A stretch of DNA of 64,000 nucleotides, taken from assembly GCF_000377005.1 (NCBI RefSeq), contig NZ_AQYB01000033.1:62001-126000 (forward strand), given 5' to 3'. Source of the DNA: Streptococcus minor DSM 17118 (GTDB taxonomy: Bacteria > Bacillota > Bacilli > Lactobacillales > Streptococcaceae). The translations under genes were made by a program, and so were the position numbers. The notes under the pieces are model-generated. The model was not told the origin of the DNA, ran no database searches, and saw only the letters and a list, made by a program, of their open reading frames with translations. Below are positions 29,138 through 38,278 of this stretch, one piece after another; the first letter of the stretch is position 1; every line of letters starts with the position of its first letter.

Positions 29138-29782
29138 ATGTTAATGGAAAATGAACGAAAGGAACTTGTTAATTACGGTAAAAAATTAGTATCAGAAGGG
29201 TTTACAAAAGGAACAGGTGGAAACTTAAGTGTCTTTGACAGAGAAAAAGGACTGATGGCTATTACACCGTCAGGAATTGATTTCTTTGATATTAAAGAAG
29301 AAGATATTGTCATCATGAACTTAGATGGTAAGGTTGTCGAAGGAGATAAACTTCCTTCTAGTGAATGGTTTATGCACCTTATACAATATCAGAAGCGAGA
29401 GGATATTGATGCTGTTATTCATGCTCACACTACCTATGGAACAGTGTTGGCTTGTTTACGGGAACCACTGCCAGCGAGTCATTATATGATTGCAGTAGCT
29501 GGAAAAGATGTCAAAGTAGCAGACTACGCATCCTATGGTACGCAAGAACTAGCGATGAATGCAGTGAAAGCTATGGAAGATCGTCGAGCGGTTTTTCTTG
29601 CCAATCATGGTATTTTGGCAGGAGCGCAAGATCTACTAAATGCCTATAATATTATTGAAGAAGTTGAATACTGTGCTAAAATTTACTGCGTTGCTCGAAG
29701 CATAGGAGAGCCCATCATTCTACCTGATGAAGAAATGGAATTGATGGCTGAGCGCTTTAAAACATATGGTCAAAGGAAATAA
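29138..29782 (+). CDS. fucA: L-fuculose-phosphate aldolase (class II)
   Basis: 214-residue zinc aldolase cleaving L-fuculose-1-phosphate into dihydroxyacetone phosphate and L-lactaldehyde. The zinc ligands are seen in HAHTTYGTV and the third in FLANHGILAG, and the catalytic Glu in SSEWFMH; GTGGNLS near the N-terminus is the phosphate-binding loop. Twelve bases after fucI, with AAAGAGG upstream. Confidence 0.95.
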   Translation: MLMENERKELVNYGKKLVSEGFTKGTGGNLSVFDREKGLMAITPSGIDFFDIKEEDIVIMNLDGKVVEGDKLPSSEWFMHLIQYQKREDIDAVIHAHTTYGTVLACLREPLPASHYMIAVAGKDVKVADYASYGTQELAMNAVKAMEDRRAVFLANHGILAGAQDLLNAYNIIEEVEYCAKIYCVARSIGEPIILPDEEMELMAERFKTYGQRK

Positions 29783-29815
29783 AAACTAAAAATATTTACA
29801 TTGGAGGAATGTATG

Positions 29816-31099
29816 ATGAACAAACGTTTACTGAAATGCGCAACTGTATGCTTAGCTGCATTGATTGGTGTTGCGGGATGTAGCACATCGAAAGAGGACA
29901 CAAGCCACTCTTCGGGTAAAGAAGTCTTGGAATTTTATCATGGCAATTATCAAAGTGAAGCAGAATGGCCCCCAGCGAAGGCAGTTCGTGATTTGTATGA
30001 TAAGTTTGCTAAAGAGCACAATACGGATAAGGTCGAATTTAAACCAATACCAGTAACAGGTAGCCTTACGGATGTGATGAACAATAAGGTAGCTAGTGGA
30101 GAATTTCCAGATATGATTGATCTTGCGGGACACGGTGTTTCCCTAGCGGCCATTGAGCAAGAACTTGTTCTTGATTTGAAACCTTATATTGACGAAAACG
30201 GACTTAAGGAAAATGTGGGTATTAACTATACTCAAAACAACGTTAATGGCAAAATCTATACTGCACATGATCAGTTATTAACTCTTGGGCTATGGTATAA
30301 CGCAGATATCTTTAGCAAGGCTGGTGCTAAGACCCCTGACCAATGGAAGACATGGAATGATTTTTCTGAAGCAATGGCACTGGTTCGTAAAGTAGATGGA
30401 GTTTATGCTTTTGGTGCCGGAGAGCCTGCAATTCGTATGTTCAATACAGTTTTAGGTACGACAGAGGAAGGCAGGAAATTGCTCACAGGTCCTCTGACAA
30501 AAGAGGGGATTGAATCTAAGGCATTTGCTGAAGCTCTGAAAGTTGTTATGACAGAAGTACAAGCAAATGGTTCCGCTAATGCTGGTGGAGATGCAAATGC
30601 TTATACAGCAGATTTTCAAGCTAATAAATCAGGTGTCTTTTTCAATGGTGTTTGGGCTTCTGGAAGTATGGTTGAGAACCCAGCATTGCAGCCAGGTATC
30701 TATCCTGGTAGTGTAGCTATCAGTTCACCTGGGGGTGGTATCACTATCTCTAGCAAGATGTCTAAGGAAAAACAAGAACTGGCTTTAGAATTTTTGAAGT
30801 ACATGTTTAGTGATGAAGTCCAACAAACAATCTTTGAACTTGGTGCTAACCCTGCTAGTCAAAAAATTGATACAGCAAAAGTAGCTGAAGGTTCTGATGA
30901 TGCCACTGTTAAATTACTCGGTAAAGCAACATCATTAGCAAACACAGCAGATAATATTGTTCCGACAGTTATTTCTGCTTGGGGAGAAGATGTTCGCGGT
31001 GCATTGATTAATGCTTTGACAGAAAGTGCTTCAGAAGGAGTAAATATTGATCAAAAAGTAAAAGATACTCAAGCAATTCTGATTGCATTGATTGGATAA
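29816..31099 (+). CDS. Oligosaccharide-binding lipoprotein of the fuc importer
   Basis: Family 1 extracellular solute-binding protein of about 428 residues with a lipoprotein signal (lipobox VAGC, lipid on Cys22) and a classical two-lobe sugar-binding fold (DLAGHG, GKIYTAHDQLLTLGLWYN, FFNGVWASGSM). With the two permeases downstream it forms a CUT1 importer without a local ATPase. Given the enzymes encoded, the ligand is probably a fucosylated host-glycan oligosaccharide. ATG 29816 sits eight bases after GGAGG; ATG 29813 is also possible. A strong hairpin separates it from the permeases. Confidence 0.88.
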   Translation: MNKRLLKCATVCLAALIGVAGCSTSKEDTSHSSGKEVLEFYHGNYQSEAEWPPAKAVRDLYDKFAKEHNTDKVEFKPIPVTGSLTDVMNNKVASGEFPDMIDLAGHGVSLAAIEQELVLDLKPYIDENGLKENVGINYTQNNVNGKIYTAHDQLLTLGLWYNADIFSKAGAKTPDQWKTWNDFSEAMALVRKVDGVYAFGAGEPAIRMFNTVLGTTEEGRKLLTGPLTKEGIESKAFAEALKVVMTEVQANGSANAGGDANAYTADFQANKSGVFFNGVWASGSMVENPALQPGIYPGSVAISSPGGGITISSKMSKEKQELALEFLKYMFSDEVQQTIFELGANPASQKIDTAKVAEGSDDATVKLLGKATSLANTADNIVPTVISAWGEDVRGALINALTESASEGVNIDQKVKDTQAILIALIG

Positions 31100-31121
31100 A
31101 AGAACTTTTCTGAGTGTATCT

Positions 31122-31153
31122 AGTAGGTTCTTAGAAATATCTAGGAACCTACT
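31122..31153 (+). other. Stable intra-operon hairpin without T-run
   Basis: A 13-bp stem, AGTAGGTTCTTAG with CTAGGAACCTACT, loop AAATAT, followed by CGTCACTT rather than T residues. It lies between the binding-protein gene and the permeases and probably stabilises the upstream mRNA and lowers permease expression. Confidence 0.6.
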
Positions 31154-31191
31154 CGTCACTTGGGATATAAGTTTTGAAAGAGGAAATTGTT

Positions 31192-32115
31192 ATGTCTAAT
31201 AAAGTTTTAAGTTTGAAGAATAGAAAAAAGCAAAAAAGCCGCTTTATTTTCTTGTTTTTACTCCCAACTCTTATTTGTTTCTTCCTGTTCTATTTTTACT
31301 CAGTAGTGTCTATCTTTGTTACTTCATTTACCAAGTGGGACTACTCAAACTTGAACAATCCACAATTTCTTGGGTGGGATAACTTATTCGATAATTATAA
31401 GTATATTTTTACAGAGTATCCATTCTTTTCTGAAGCACTACGAAATTCTATTATTTGGGCTATCGTAGGGATAGTAGTAGGGGTTCCGCTTTCTTTGACA
31501 GTAGCCATCGCTCTGTCTAAGAAACTCCCTGGGTGGAAAATTTCTAGAAATCTTTATATTATTCCAAGCATTATTTCGAGTGCGGCTATGGGATTGATTT
31601 TCTTACAAATCTATAATCCAAATTATGGTGTTGTGAATCAGGTTATTCGTCTTTTCGATCCTGATTTTCAATCCTCTGTATTATTGACACCTGGAATTAA
31701 TATTGTAGCGATGACTTGTGCGTATATCTTCTTTGCAGGAACAGCAACTATTATGATTTTAGGTCAGATTTTTGCTATACCAAAAGAAATTTATGAAGCA
31801 GCAATTCTTGATAATATAACTGGTTGGCGTCGGGAGTGGTACATCACGATTCCAATGATAAAAGAAACCATCAAAACAATCGCAATCATGTCGGGTACTG
31901 CAGGATTCTTATTGTATAATGAAGTATTCTTCTTGACAAATGGTGCGGCGGGAACAAGAAGTATTTCTTATATCATAAGAGAATTAGCAGTGGCGAGTGC
32001 ACGTACTCAATATTCTCGTGCCAATACAGTAGGTGTGGTTCAAATTATTGGAGGCATGTTAATTATTCTATGTGTTAATCTAGTGTTTAGAGAAGGTAAA
32101 AGGAGTAAGAAATGA
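31192..32115 (+). CDS. Sugar ABC transporter permease 1 (fuc locus)
   Basis: 307-residue CUT1 permease with about six transmembrane segments and the EAA-type loop EAAILDNITGWRREWYITIP. First membrane subunit of the fucosyl-oligosaccharide importer. ATG 31192 follows AAAGAGGA; a TTG at 31174 in the same frame is upstream of this ribosome binding site and not used. Overlaps the next gene by four bases. Confidence 0.88.
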   Translation: MSNKVLSLKNRKKQKSRFIFLFLLPTLICFFLFYFYSVVSIFVTSFTKWDYSNLNNPQFLGWDNLFDNYKYIFTEYPFFSEALRNSIIWAIVGIVVGVPLSLTVAIALSKKLPGWKISRNLYIIPSIISSAAMGLIFLQIYNPNYGVVNQVIRLFDPDFQSSVLLTPGINIVAMTCAYIFFAGTATIMILGQIFAIPKEIYEAAILDNITGWRREWYITIPMIKETIKTIAIMSGTAGFLLYNEVFFLTNGAAGTRSISYIIRELAVASARTQYSRANTVGVVQIIGGMLIILCVNLVFREGKRSKK

Positions 32116-32951
32116 AAGATCAAATGAATGGTTTGACCAAATCAGGTAAGATTATTATCTACTTGTATATGTTGTTTACCTGCTTGGTGTCTGTATTTCC
32201 GATATTATGGATATTTTTGTCTTCGCTAAAAGCAGACCCTATGAAAAATCCTGGACTTAGTTTGCCAACTGAACTTAGCTTTGATGGCTATATCAAGGTG
32301 TTTACTGAGTTACACGTTTTAGACTACTTCTGGAATAGCTTTAAGGTGGTATCTATTTCGGTATTCATTAGTATTATCATGATTTCTATGTCTTCTTATG
32401 TTATTGCACGTATGGAATTTCGTGGAAAAAAACTGATTACTATGATGCTTTACTCTACGCTATTCATTCCAGCCACCGCAATGACCTTTCCTGTTTACAG
32501 ATTGGTAAATGTTTTAGGAATCTACAACACCCCACTTGCCTTGATGTTTGTTTATTCTTGTAGTGGAATAGCGATGAGTTTCTTTATCATCCGAAACTAT
32601 TTTGCAATTATACCAAAAGATTTGGAAGAAGCTGCAGAAATTGATGGAGCCAGTTATCCTCAGATTTTTTGGAAAATTATGCTACCAATTGCGCGGCCAG
32701 GCATTCTAACAGCAGCAATTCTTTCTTTTATCAACAACTGGAATGAATTTTATTGGGCATCTATGCTAGTTATCAATCCGAAAGAATTGACAGTTCCAGC
32801 CTTACTAGCCCAATTTACGACAGACTTTAATACAAACTATAATGGTTTGTTTTCAGCAATTGTTGTGATTATTCTACCACCAATTCTACTCTTTACATTT
32901 GCAAGTAAGTACTTCATTGAAGCTTTAGGAGGAGGAGCAGTAAAAGGATGA
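32112..32951 (+). CDS. Sugar ABC transporter permease 2 (fuc locus)
   Basis: 279-residue CUT1 permease with EAA loop EAAEIDGASYPQIFWKIMLP and six hydrophobic helices. It starts at an ATGA overlap with permease 1 and ends in an ATGA overlap with the fucosidase gene, so translation of all three is coupled. Confidence 0.9.
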   Translation: MKDQMNGLTKSGKIIIYLYMLFTCLVSVFPILWIFLSSLKADPMKNPGLSLPTELSFDGYIKVFTELHVLDYFWNSFKVVSISVFISIIMISMSSYVIARMEFRGKKLITMMLYSTLFIPATAMTFPVYRLVNVLGIYNTPLALMFVYSCSGIAMSFFIIRNYFAIIPKDLEEAAEIDGASYPQIFWKIMLPIARPGILTAAILSFINNWNEFYWASMLVINPKELTVPALLAQFTTDFNTNYNGLFSAIVVIILPPILLFTFASKYFIEALGGGAVKG

Positions 32952-34279
32952 AAAACAATCTATATGACATTAATCAACGAACAGAATGGTTTCGTAAGGA
33001 TCGATTCGGCATGTTCATTCACTGGGGACTTTATTCCATTCCTGGAAAAGGTGAATGGATTCGTAGTCATCAACGACTCTCAATAGAAGATTATCAGCCA
33101 TATTTTGATACTTTCTATCCCACGGATTATAATCCACGTGAATGGGCAAAACAGGCTAAACGAGCTGGTATGAAATATGTCGTTTTAACAGCTAAACATC
33201 ATGATGGTTTCTGTCTATTTGATTCTGACTATACGGATTATAAGTCTACCAATACACCAATTGGTAAGGACTTAGTCGCGGAATTTGTAGAGGCAGTTCG
33301 TCAAGAAGGATTGAAGGTGGGACTTTATTTTAGTTTGGTAGATTGGTATCATCCTGATTATCCTAAGTATCAGGATCCATATCATCCTATGCGAGGAGAT
33401 AGCAGATTTGAAGATGATACATTTGACTTAAATCGTTATGTTGACTATCTCCATCATCAAGTAAAGGAAATTGTGACAAAATATGGTCAATTAGATATTT
33501 TATGGTTTGATTTTTCTTATGAGGAAATGTCTGGAGAGACCTGGCGAGCAGAGGAATTGATGCAATTGGTTCGGCAATATCAACCAAATGTCATAGTGGA
33601 TAATCGTTTGGAAGGTTCAGGAGAGGGATTTGGTAGTATTGTAACAGAACAGATTACCTCCTATTCCGGTGATTTCGTTAGTCCAGAACAAATTGTCCCT
33701 CATGAAGGTATTCGTAATTATAAGGGAGAATTTATACCATGGGAACTTTGTTTGACCATGAATAATAACTGGGCTTACAATCCTACCGATTATCTTTATA
33801 AATCATCAAAAACTCTCATTCGTAAATTGGTAGAGTGTGTCAGCAAGAATGGTAATATGATTCTTAATGTTGGGCCAACAGCACTTGGTGTAATTCCACA
33901 GGAAAGTCAAGATATTTTAGCAGATATCGGTGCTTGGATTGAGAAAAACGGTGAATCAATTTATGGATGTGGTATTAGCAACTTACCAAAACCCGAGTGG
34001 GGCTACTACACACAAAAAGGTAACACTATTTACGCACACGTATTTGAACAGCCTATCGGGCCTTTAGCTTTAATTGGTATTGATAAAAATCAAATAAAAC
34101 GGATGTCCTTCTTACATGATGGTAGTGAGGTATCTATTTCAAGTAGTTTCACAACTTTAGCTTATGAAGATATCTGTTTTGCTCAATATGGCGAAGTTCC
34201 ACACTTTACTTATCCACTCCCAGATGAGATAGATAGTGTTATCAAGATTGAATTGAAGGAATTAGCAGATGAAAATTGA
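32948..34279 (+). CDS. Alpha-L-fucosidase, GH29, intracellular
   Basis: 443 residues with the GH29 TIM barrel (MFIHWGLYSIPGKGEW, the AKHHDGFCLFDS motif and LDILWFDFSYE, whose Asp is the predicted nucleophile). No signal peptide or sortase motif, so it releases L-fucose in the cytoplasm from imported oligosaccharides. ATGA overlap with the permease before it and an 11-bp overlap with the GH36-like gene after it show tight coupling. Confidence 0.92.
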   Translation: MKNNLYDINQRTEWFRKDRFGMFIHWGLYSIPGKGEWIRSHQRLSIEDYQPYFDTFYPTDYNPREWAKQAKRAGMKYVVLTAKHHDGFCLFDSDYTDYKSTNTPIGKDLVAEFVEAVRQEGLKVGLYFSLVDWYHPDYPKYQDPYHPMRGDSRFEDDTFDLNRYVDYLHHQVKEIVTKYGQLDILWFDFSYEEMSGETWRAEELMQLVRQYQPNVIVDNRLEGSGEGFGSIVTEQITSYSGDFVSPEQIVPHEGIRNYKGEFIPWELCLTMNNNWAYNPTDYLYKSSKTLIRKLVECVSKNGNMILNVGPTALGVIPQESQDILADIGAWIEKNGESIYGCGISNLPKPEWGYYTQKGNTIYAHVFEQPIGPLALIGIDKNQIKRMSFLHDGSEVSISSSFTTLAYEDICFAQYGEVPHFTYPLPDEIDSVIKIELKELADEN

Positions 34280-36137
34280 AAATCAACAACTGGCTCGTTA
34301 TTTTAACTTCCGTGAGGATAAGTTTTATACAACCCACATTCTAAATAAGCACATAGATGTTACAGTTGAAAATTGTTCTGACCAGGAGTTTAGAATTGTA
34401 TTCTGTGACGGATCTTCCTACACATCTTCTGATTTTGGAGCGCACATTGTCGAAGAAACAAAAGATAGCTTGCAAGTACATTTTTACCGTGAAGATGTTA
34501 AAGTAAATGTACTTTTTACAGCCCGTGAAGACATCATTGCAAAAGAAATGACGGTTATCCAAAGTAATAAGATTATCAATTATATTGATGTTGAAGTACT
34601 AGAGTTTACTGATGTGAAAGATATTTTCTATCCCAAGAAGCAAGATAATATTAAAGAAATGGCAGATTTCTCAGGTTACTATGTTGAACTCGGACAACCA
34701 GTTTATGCTAAAACGCTTTATCTTGGGATGGAATTCCCTATGGGTGAAAATCGTATTTCTGATACTCAGTATTTTTCAAGATATTATATCGGTCACGAGA
34801 TGATAGAGCCTAAGAAAATCTGGCCTGCTGTTATGGGAGCAGCGCAAAATTCAGATAAACTATCTATGCAAAAAGCATTTTTCTTGTATATTGAAGGAAT
34901 TGCCCAGCCAAGTTATTTCCGAAAACAGTATAATTCATGGTATGACCACATGACTGAAATTGATGAAGAAATCATCTTAAATAGCTTTTCAGAAATTTAT
35001 CACGGCTTTGAAAAACATGGAGTCCATTTAGATGCTTACGTAGTTGACGATGGCTGGTGTGATTATCAGAGTATTTGGGAGTTTAATAAAAAGTTTCCAA
35101 GTGAACTCAAAAATGTAAAATCTTTGGTTAATAGATTAGGTTCTAGTCTTGGTCTCTGGATTGGTCCACGTGGTGGTTATAATGGTACGGAAGTGACTAT
35201 GAGTGATTGGCTTGTTGAACATCCAGAAATGGGTAGTAAAAATAGCCTATCTAATGATGTCAATATTGCTGACTTTAACTATCTCAAACGTATGAAAGAG
35301 AAGATGCTAGAGTATCAAAAAACTTACGATATTAGCTATTGGAAGATTGATGGCTGGCTTTTGAAACCGGATACTACTGACTGTAGTGGGGACTTTGCTA
35401 TGCATATTATGACACCAGTTTATGAGTTTTTGATTGAGCTTTTGACAGATTTAAGAAGGGAGCGTGGCGATAGGGATTGCTGGTTGAACTTGACTTCCTA
35501 TGTTAATCCAAGTCCGTGGTTCTTACAATGGGTGAATAGTCTTTGGATCCAGATTTCGCAAGATGTTGGTTTTACAGAAGGTGCTGGCAATGATATTAAT
35601 CGTATGATAACCTATCGGGATATTCAATATAAAGAATTTTTGGATAAACGTGATATTCAATTACCTCTTTGGGCCTTATATAATCACGAACCTGTTTATG
35701 CAACAACAGCTCATACTTGGTATATGGATCACCAGATGTATGCAACAGTTGAAGAATTTGAAGATTATTTAATGTTTATTTCCACCCGTGGGAATGCTTT
35801 CTGGGAATTTCATTATTCATACAGTATGTTTGATGAGGACCGTTGGGCAGCTAATGCGCGTGCTATAAAATGGATTGAAGCTAATTATTCTGTTTTAAAG
35901 CATAGTCGTCGCATCGGTGGAGATCCAGAACTTTTTGAAATATACGGATATCATTGCCAACATCCGAAAACCGGAAAAGAAATTTTATCTTTAAGGAATC
36001 CATCAAGCAAGACGAAGCTATTCTGCCAGTCGGAACTCGATTTTAGTACTTATTCGGTCATCAAGGAGACAGCTTGTATTATTTCGGAAAATGGAATAGA
36101 AATTCCCCCGTATACAATTTTATTGTTAGAAAAGTAG
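34269..36137 (+). CDS. GH36-like alpha-galactosidase, intracellular
   Basis: 622 residues with an N-terminal beta-sandwich and a TIM barrel. DAYVVDDGWCDY and GLWIGPRGGYNG are typical of GH36-type alpha-galactosidases, and SYWKIDGWLL (Asp near residue 357) holds the expected nucleophile. No export signal. Similar enzymes are encoded in some pneumococcal fucose operons that process blood-group glycans. Exact specificity (alpha-galactose or alpha-GalNAc) is unknown. Starts inside the GH29 gene. Confidence 0.8.
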   Translation: MKIENQQLARYFNFREDKFYTTHILNKHIDVTVENCSDQEFRIVFCDGSSYTSSDFGAHIVEETKDSLQVHFYREDVKVNVLFTAREDIIAKEMTVIQSNKIINYIDVEVLEFTDVKDIFYPKKQDNIKEMADFSGYYVELGQPVYAKTLYLGMEFPMGENRISDTQYFSRYYIGHEMIEPKKIWPAVMGAAQNSDKLSMQKAFFLYIEGIAQPSYFRKQYNSWYDHMTEIDEEIILNSFSEIYHGFEKHGVHLDAYVVDDGWCDYQSIWEFNKKFPSELKNVKSLVNRLGSSLGLWIGPRGGYNGTEVTMSDWLVEHPEMGSKNSLSNDVNIADFNYLKRMKEKMLEYQKTYDISYWKIDGWLLKPDTTDCSGDFAMHIMTPVYEFLIELLTDLRRERGDRDCWLNLTSYVNPSPWFLQWVNSLWIQISQDVGFTEGAGNDINRMITYRDIQYKEFLDKRDIQLPLWALYNHEPVYATTAHTWYMDHQMYATVEEFEDYLMFISTRGNAFWEFHYSYSMFDEDRWAANARAIKWIEANYSVLKHSRRIGGDPELFEIYGYHCQHPKTGKEILSLRNPSSKTKLFCQSELDFSTYSVIKETACIISENGIEIPPYTILLLEK

Positions 36138-36144
36138 GAGAACT

Positions 36145-37038
36145 ATGACTAAAAATTTGGCTATTGGTATTGATATTGGTGGAACAAAAGTTGCTGTCGG
36201 TTTGGTATCTTCTGATGGTCGAGTCAAAGATGCTATAAAAGTACCGAGTGATGTTTCTAGTTCCGAAGCACTATTTTCTTGCGTAGTCCGTGCCGTAAAC
36301 AATCTTCTGCAAACTAACAATATCTCAATTGAAGATATTATTGGGATTGGCGTTGGATTGCCTGGAAAAGTTGATGTGAAAAATGGTATTGCTATTTTTC
36401 AAAATAATATCCCTTGGGAAAATTTTCCGGTTGTTAGCAGATTAAAAGAAGTTTTCGGTCCCATTCCTATTAGCGTTGATAATGATGTGAAAGTAGCTGC
36501 ATATGCTGAATACAGATTATTAGATTTACCAGAAGATGCTATGTTTGGCTATATTACCATCTCGACAGGAATTGCTGCAACCAATATAGTGAATAATACA
36601 ATTTTGCGAGGTTGTGGGTTTGCTGGTGAAATAGGCTTTATGCCAGTTAGGAGTTTTGACAAGCCAAGTTCATTAGAAGCTTCGTGTTCAGGGCCAGCAA
36701 TTGAACGATATGGGCAGCAACTATATGCAGATACGACTATAACTGCAGAGAAGGTATTTGCCCAATGGAGAGATGGAGACAGTACAGCCAATATTATAGT
36801 AAAGAATACTTTAGATGGTTTAGTCGATGCACTTCATAATATGATATGTTTACTAGATCCAAAAGTTATTGTACTTGGTGGTAGTGTTGCACTACATAAT
36901 CCAGATTTTGTTGAAAAAATCATTTTGGAACTCAGAACTAGATTACATAATGAACAGGTTCATATATTAGAGCACATTACCCTTTCAACAATTAAAGGTA
37001 ATAATGGAGTTATAGGAGCCGCATTCCTGGTATTATAG
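36145..37038 (+). CDS. ROK-family sugar kinase
   Basis: 297-residue kinase lacking the N-terminal helix-turn-helix of ROK repressors. DIGGTKVAVGL is the phosphate loop, IGIGVGLPGKVD follows, and the catalytic Asp lies in VDNDVKVAAYAE; CLLDPKVIVLGGSV ends the fold. The zinc-binding CxCGxxGC motif of typical ROK enzymes is replaced by SSLEASCSGPAIERYG, so only one cysteine remains. AGGAG precedes the ATG, 7 bp after the GH36-like gene. It may phosphorylate a hexose released by the other enzymes, such as glucose, mannose or an N-acetylhexosamine. Confidence 0.82.
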   Translation: MTKNLAIGIDIGGTKVAVGLVSSDGRVKDAIKVPSDVSSSEALFSCVVRAVNNLLQTNNISIEDIIGIGVGLPGKVDVKNGIAIFQNNIPWENFPVVSRLKEVFGPIPISVDNDVKVAAYAEYRLLDLPEDAMFGYITISTGIAATNIVNNTILRGCGFAGEIGFMPVRSFDKPSSLEASCSGPAIERYGQQLYADTTITAEKVFAQWRDGDSTANIIVKNTLDGLVDALHNMICLLDPKVIVLGGSVALHNPDFVEKIILELRTRLHNEQVHILEHITLSTIKGNNGVIGAAFLVL

Positions 37039-37093
37039 AAGTAGCTGAAGAAAAAGAAGTTTAGTGCATTATCTCAGAGGTGAGAGGCTGTCT

Positions 37094-37174
37094 ATGGCAT
37101 GGGAAATTCAACTTTGGGCTGCCTACTTTGGATATTTAGTTGATAAATTTGGAATCAATGCGATGTTAAAATAA
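37094..37174 (+). pseudogene. Possible 3' remnant of a lost gene (26-codon tail)
   Basis: The frame from ATG 37094 reads MAWEIQLWAAYFGYLVDKFG and ends INAMLK; it stays open upstream at least to 37040. No ribosome binding site. It looks like the end of a longer protein that I cannot name. May be a scar of gene loss at the end of the fuc operon. Confidence 0.3.
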
Positions 37175-37266
37175 GATAAGCACCTTCAAATTGAAAGACC
37201 ATTATGAGATATCTAAAAATCCTAAATTTGAATCGTAAAGAAAGTGTTTATTATATTTTTTACGCT

Positions 37267-37296
37267 AAAGTCATATCTATGATGGTATGGCTTTTT
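37267..37296 (+). terminator. fuc operon terminator
   Basis: AAAGTCATATC (37267-37277) pairs with GGTATGGCTTT (37284-37294) including G-T pairs, followed by T residues. Confidence 0.65.
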
Positions 37297-37300
37297 AACG

Positions 37301-37331
37301 TTAACACAAACCTTTAATAGTGTGATACAAT
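37301..37331 (+). promoter_or_regulatory. Promoter for the YjjG-type nucleotidase
   Basis: TTAACA (37301-37306) and TACAAT (37326-37331) with a rather long 19-bp spacer. Confidence 0.4.
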
Positions 37332-37410
37332 GAATGAAGGAATGAAAAGGGTATAAAATCAATAGAAATCAAGTTATTGAATAATCCCCCTAGAAAGGAA
37401 AAAAGCCAAA

Positions 37411-38103
37411 TTGTATTATAAATTTCTACTATTCGACCTTGATCACACGTTGTTGGATTTTGATTTGGCAGAAGATGTGGCTTTGAGACTCTTGCTGGAA
37501 GAAGCAGGAGTTAGCGATATTCAGGCCTATTTAGATTACTATGTACCCATGAATAAAGCGATGTGGCAGGATTTGACCTTGGGAAAAATTTCCAAGGCTG
37601 ACCTGATCGCGACACGTTTTGCTAGACTGTTTGCCCATTTTGGACAGGAAGTAGATGGGGTGGTTTTTGCTCATCGTTACCAGGAACATTTAAGCCAGCA
37701 AGGCCAAGTTTTTGATGGTGTGGAAGAATTCTTGACAGAGTTAGTCCAAAATGATTATCGACTATTGGCAGCGACTAATGGGGTGACTTACATTCAAAAA
37801 GGACGGTTAGCTCAATCAGGCATTGCTCATTTTTTTGAAAAAATCTTTATTTCAGATGAAGTGGGCCATCACAAGCCCGAGAAGGAATTTTATGATGCCA
37901 TTGCAAGGGAAGTAGAAGGGTTCAAGTCCCACCAAGCCCTCATGATTGGAGATAGTCTGATGGCGGATGTTTTAGGCGGAAACAATGCTTCCATAGATAC
38001 AGTCTGGTATAATACAGCCAATCTAGTCAACGAAACCATAGCCAAGCCGAACTATACTGTGAAAAGCTACGCAGAACTCCTGCAAATTCTTAAGAACTCT
38101 TAG
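37411..38103 (+). CDS. YjjG-family noncanonical pyrimidine nucleotidase (HAD)
   Basis: 230-residue HAD phosphatase; family members dephosphorylate non-canonical pyrimidine nucleotides and so clean the nucleotide pool. Motif I DLDHTLLDF, motif II AATNGV, Lys motif HKPEKEFY and motif IV MIGDSLMADVLGG. TTG start at 37411 preceded by GAAAGGAA; no ATG would give a complete motif I. Own promoter and terminator, so monocistronic. Confidence 0.88.
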   Translation: MYYKFLLFDLDHTLLDFDLAEDVALRLLLEEAGVSDIQAYLDYYVPMNKAMWQDLTLGKISKADLIATRFARLFAHFGQEVDGVVFAHRYQEHLSQQGQVFDGVEEFLTELVQNDYRLLAATNGVTYIQKGRLAQSGIAHFFEKIFISDEVGHHKPEKEFYDAIAREVEGFKSHQALMIGDSLMADVLGGNNASIDTVWYNTANLVNETIAKPNYTVKSYAELLQILKNS

Positions 38104-38112
38104 AAAGTCAGC

Positions 38113-38159
38113 AGCACCCTAAAAGTTAGAGGAATATCTAACGAGTAGGGTGCTTTTTT
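38113..38159 (+). terminator. Terminator with nested stem
   Basis: AGCACCCT (38113-38120) pairs with AGGGTGCT (38147-38154); an inner stem GTTAGA/TCTAAC (38125-38142) and a T-run are present. Confidence 0.8.
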
Positions 38160-38263
38160 CATGAAATACTGCTTGGATGTGACAACTTCTCTAAACTAGT
38201 TTGTTTGGTTGATTGCTAAGTGTATGCTAAGTGGTCTTAGCTAGCTTTTTTCATCAATAAATA

Positions 38264-38272
38264 TGATACAAT
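38264..38272 (+). promoter_or_regulatory. uvrC promoter, leaderless-type spacing
   Basis: TGATACAAT extended -10 ends only 6 bp before the uvrC ATG, so transcription would begin at or next to the start codon. Confidence 0.55.
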
Positions 38273-38278
38273 ATCATT

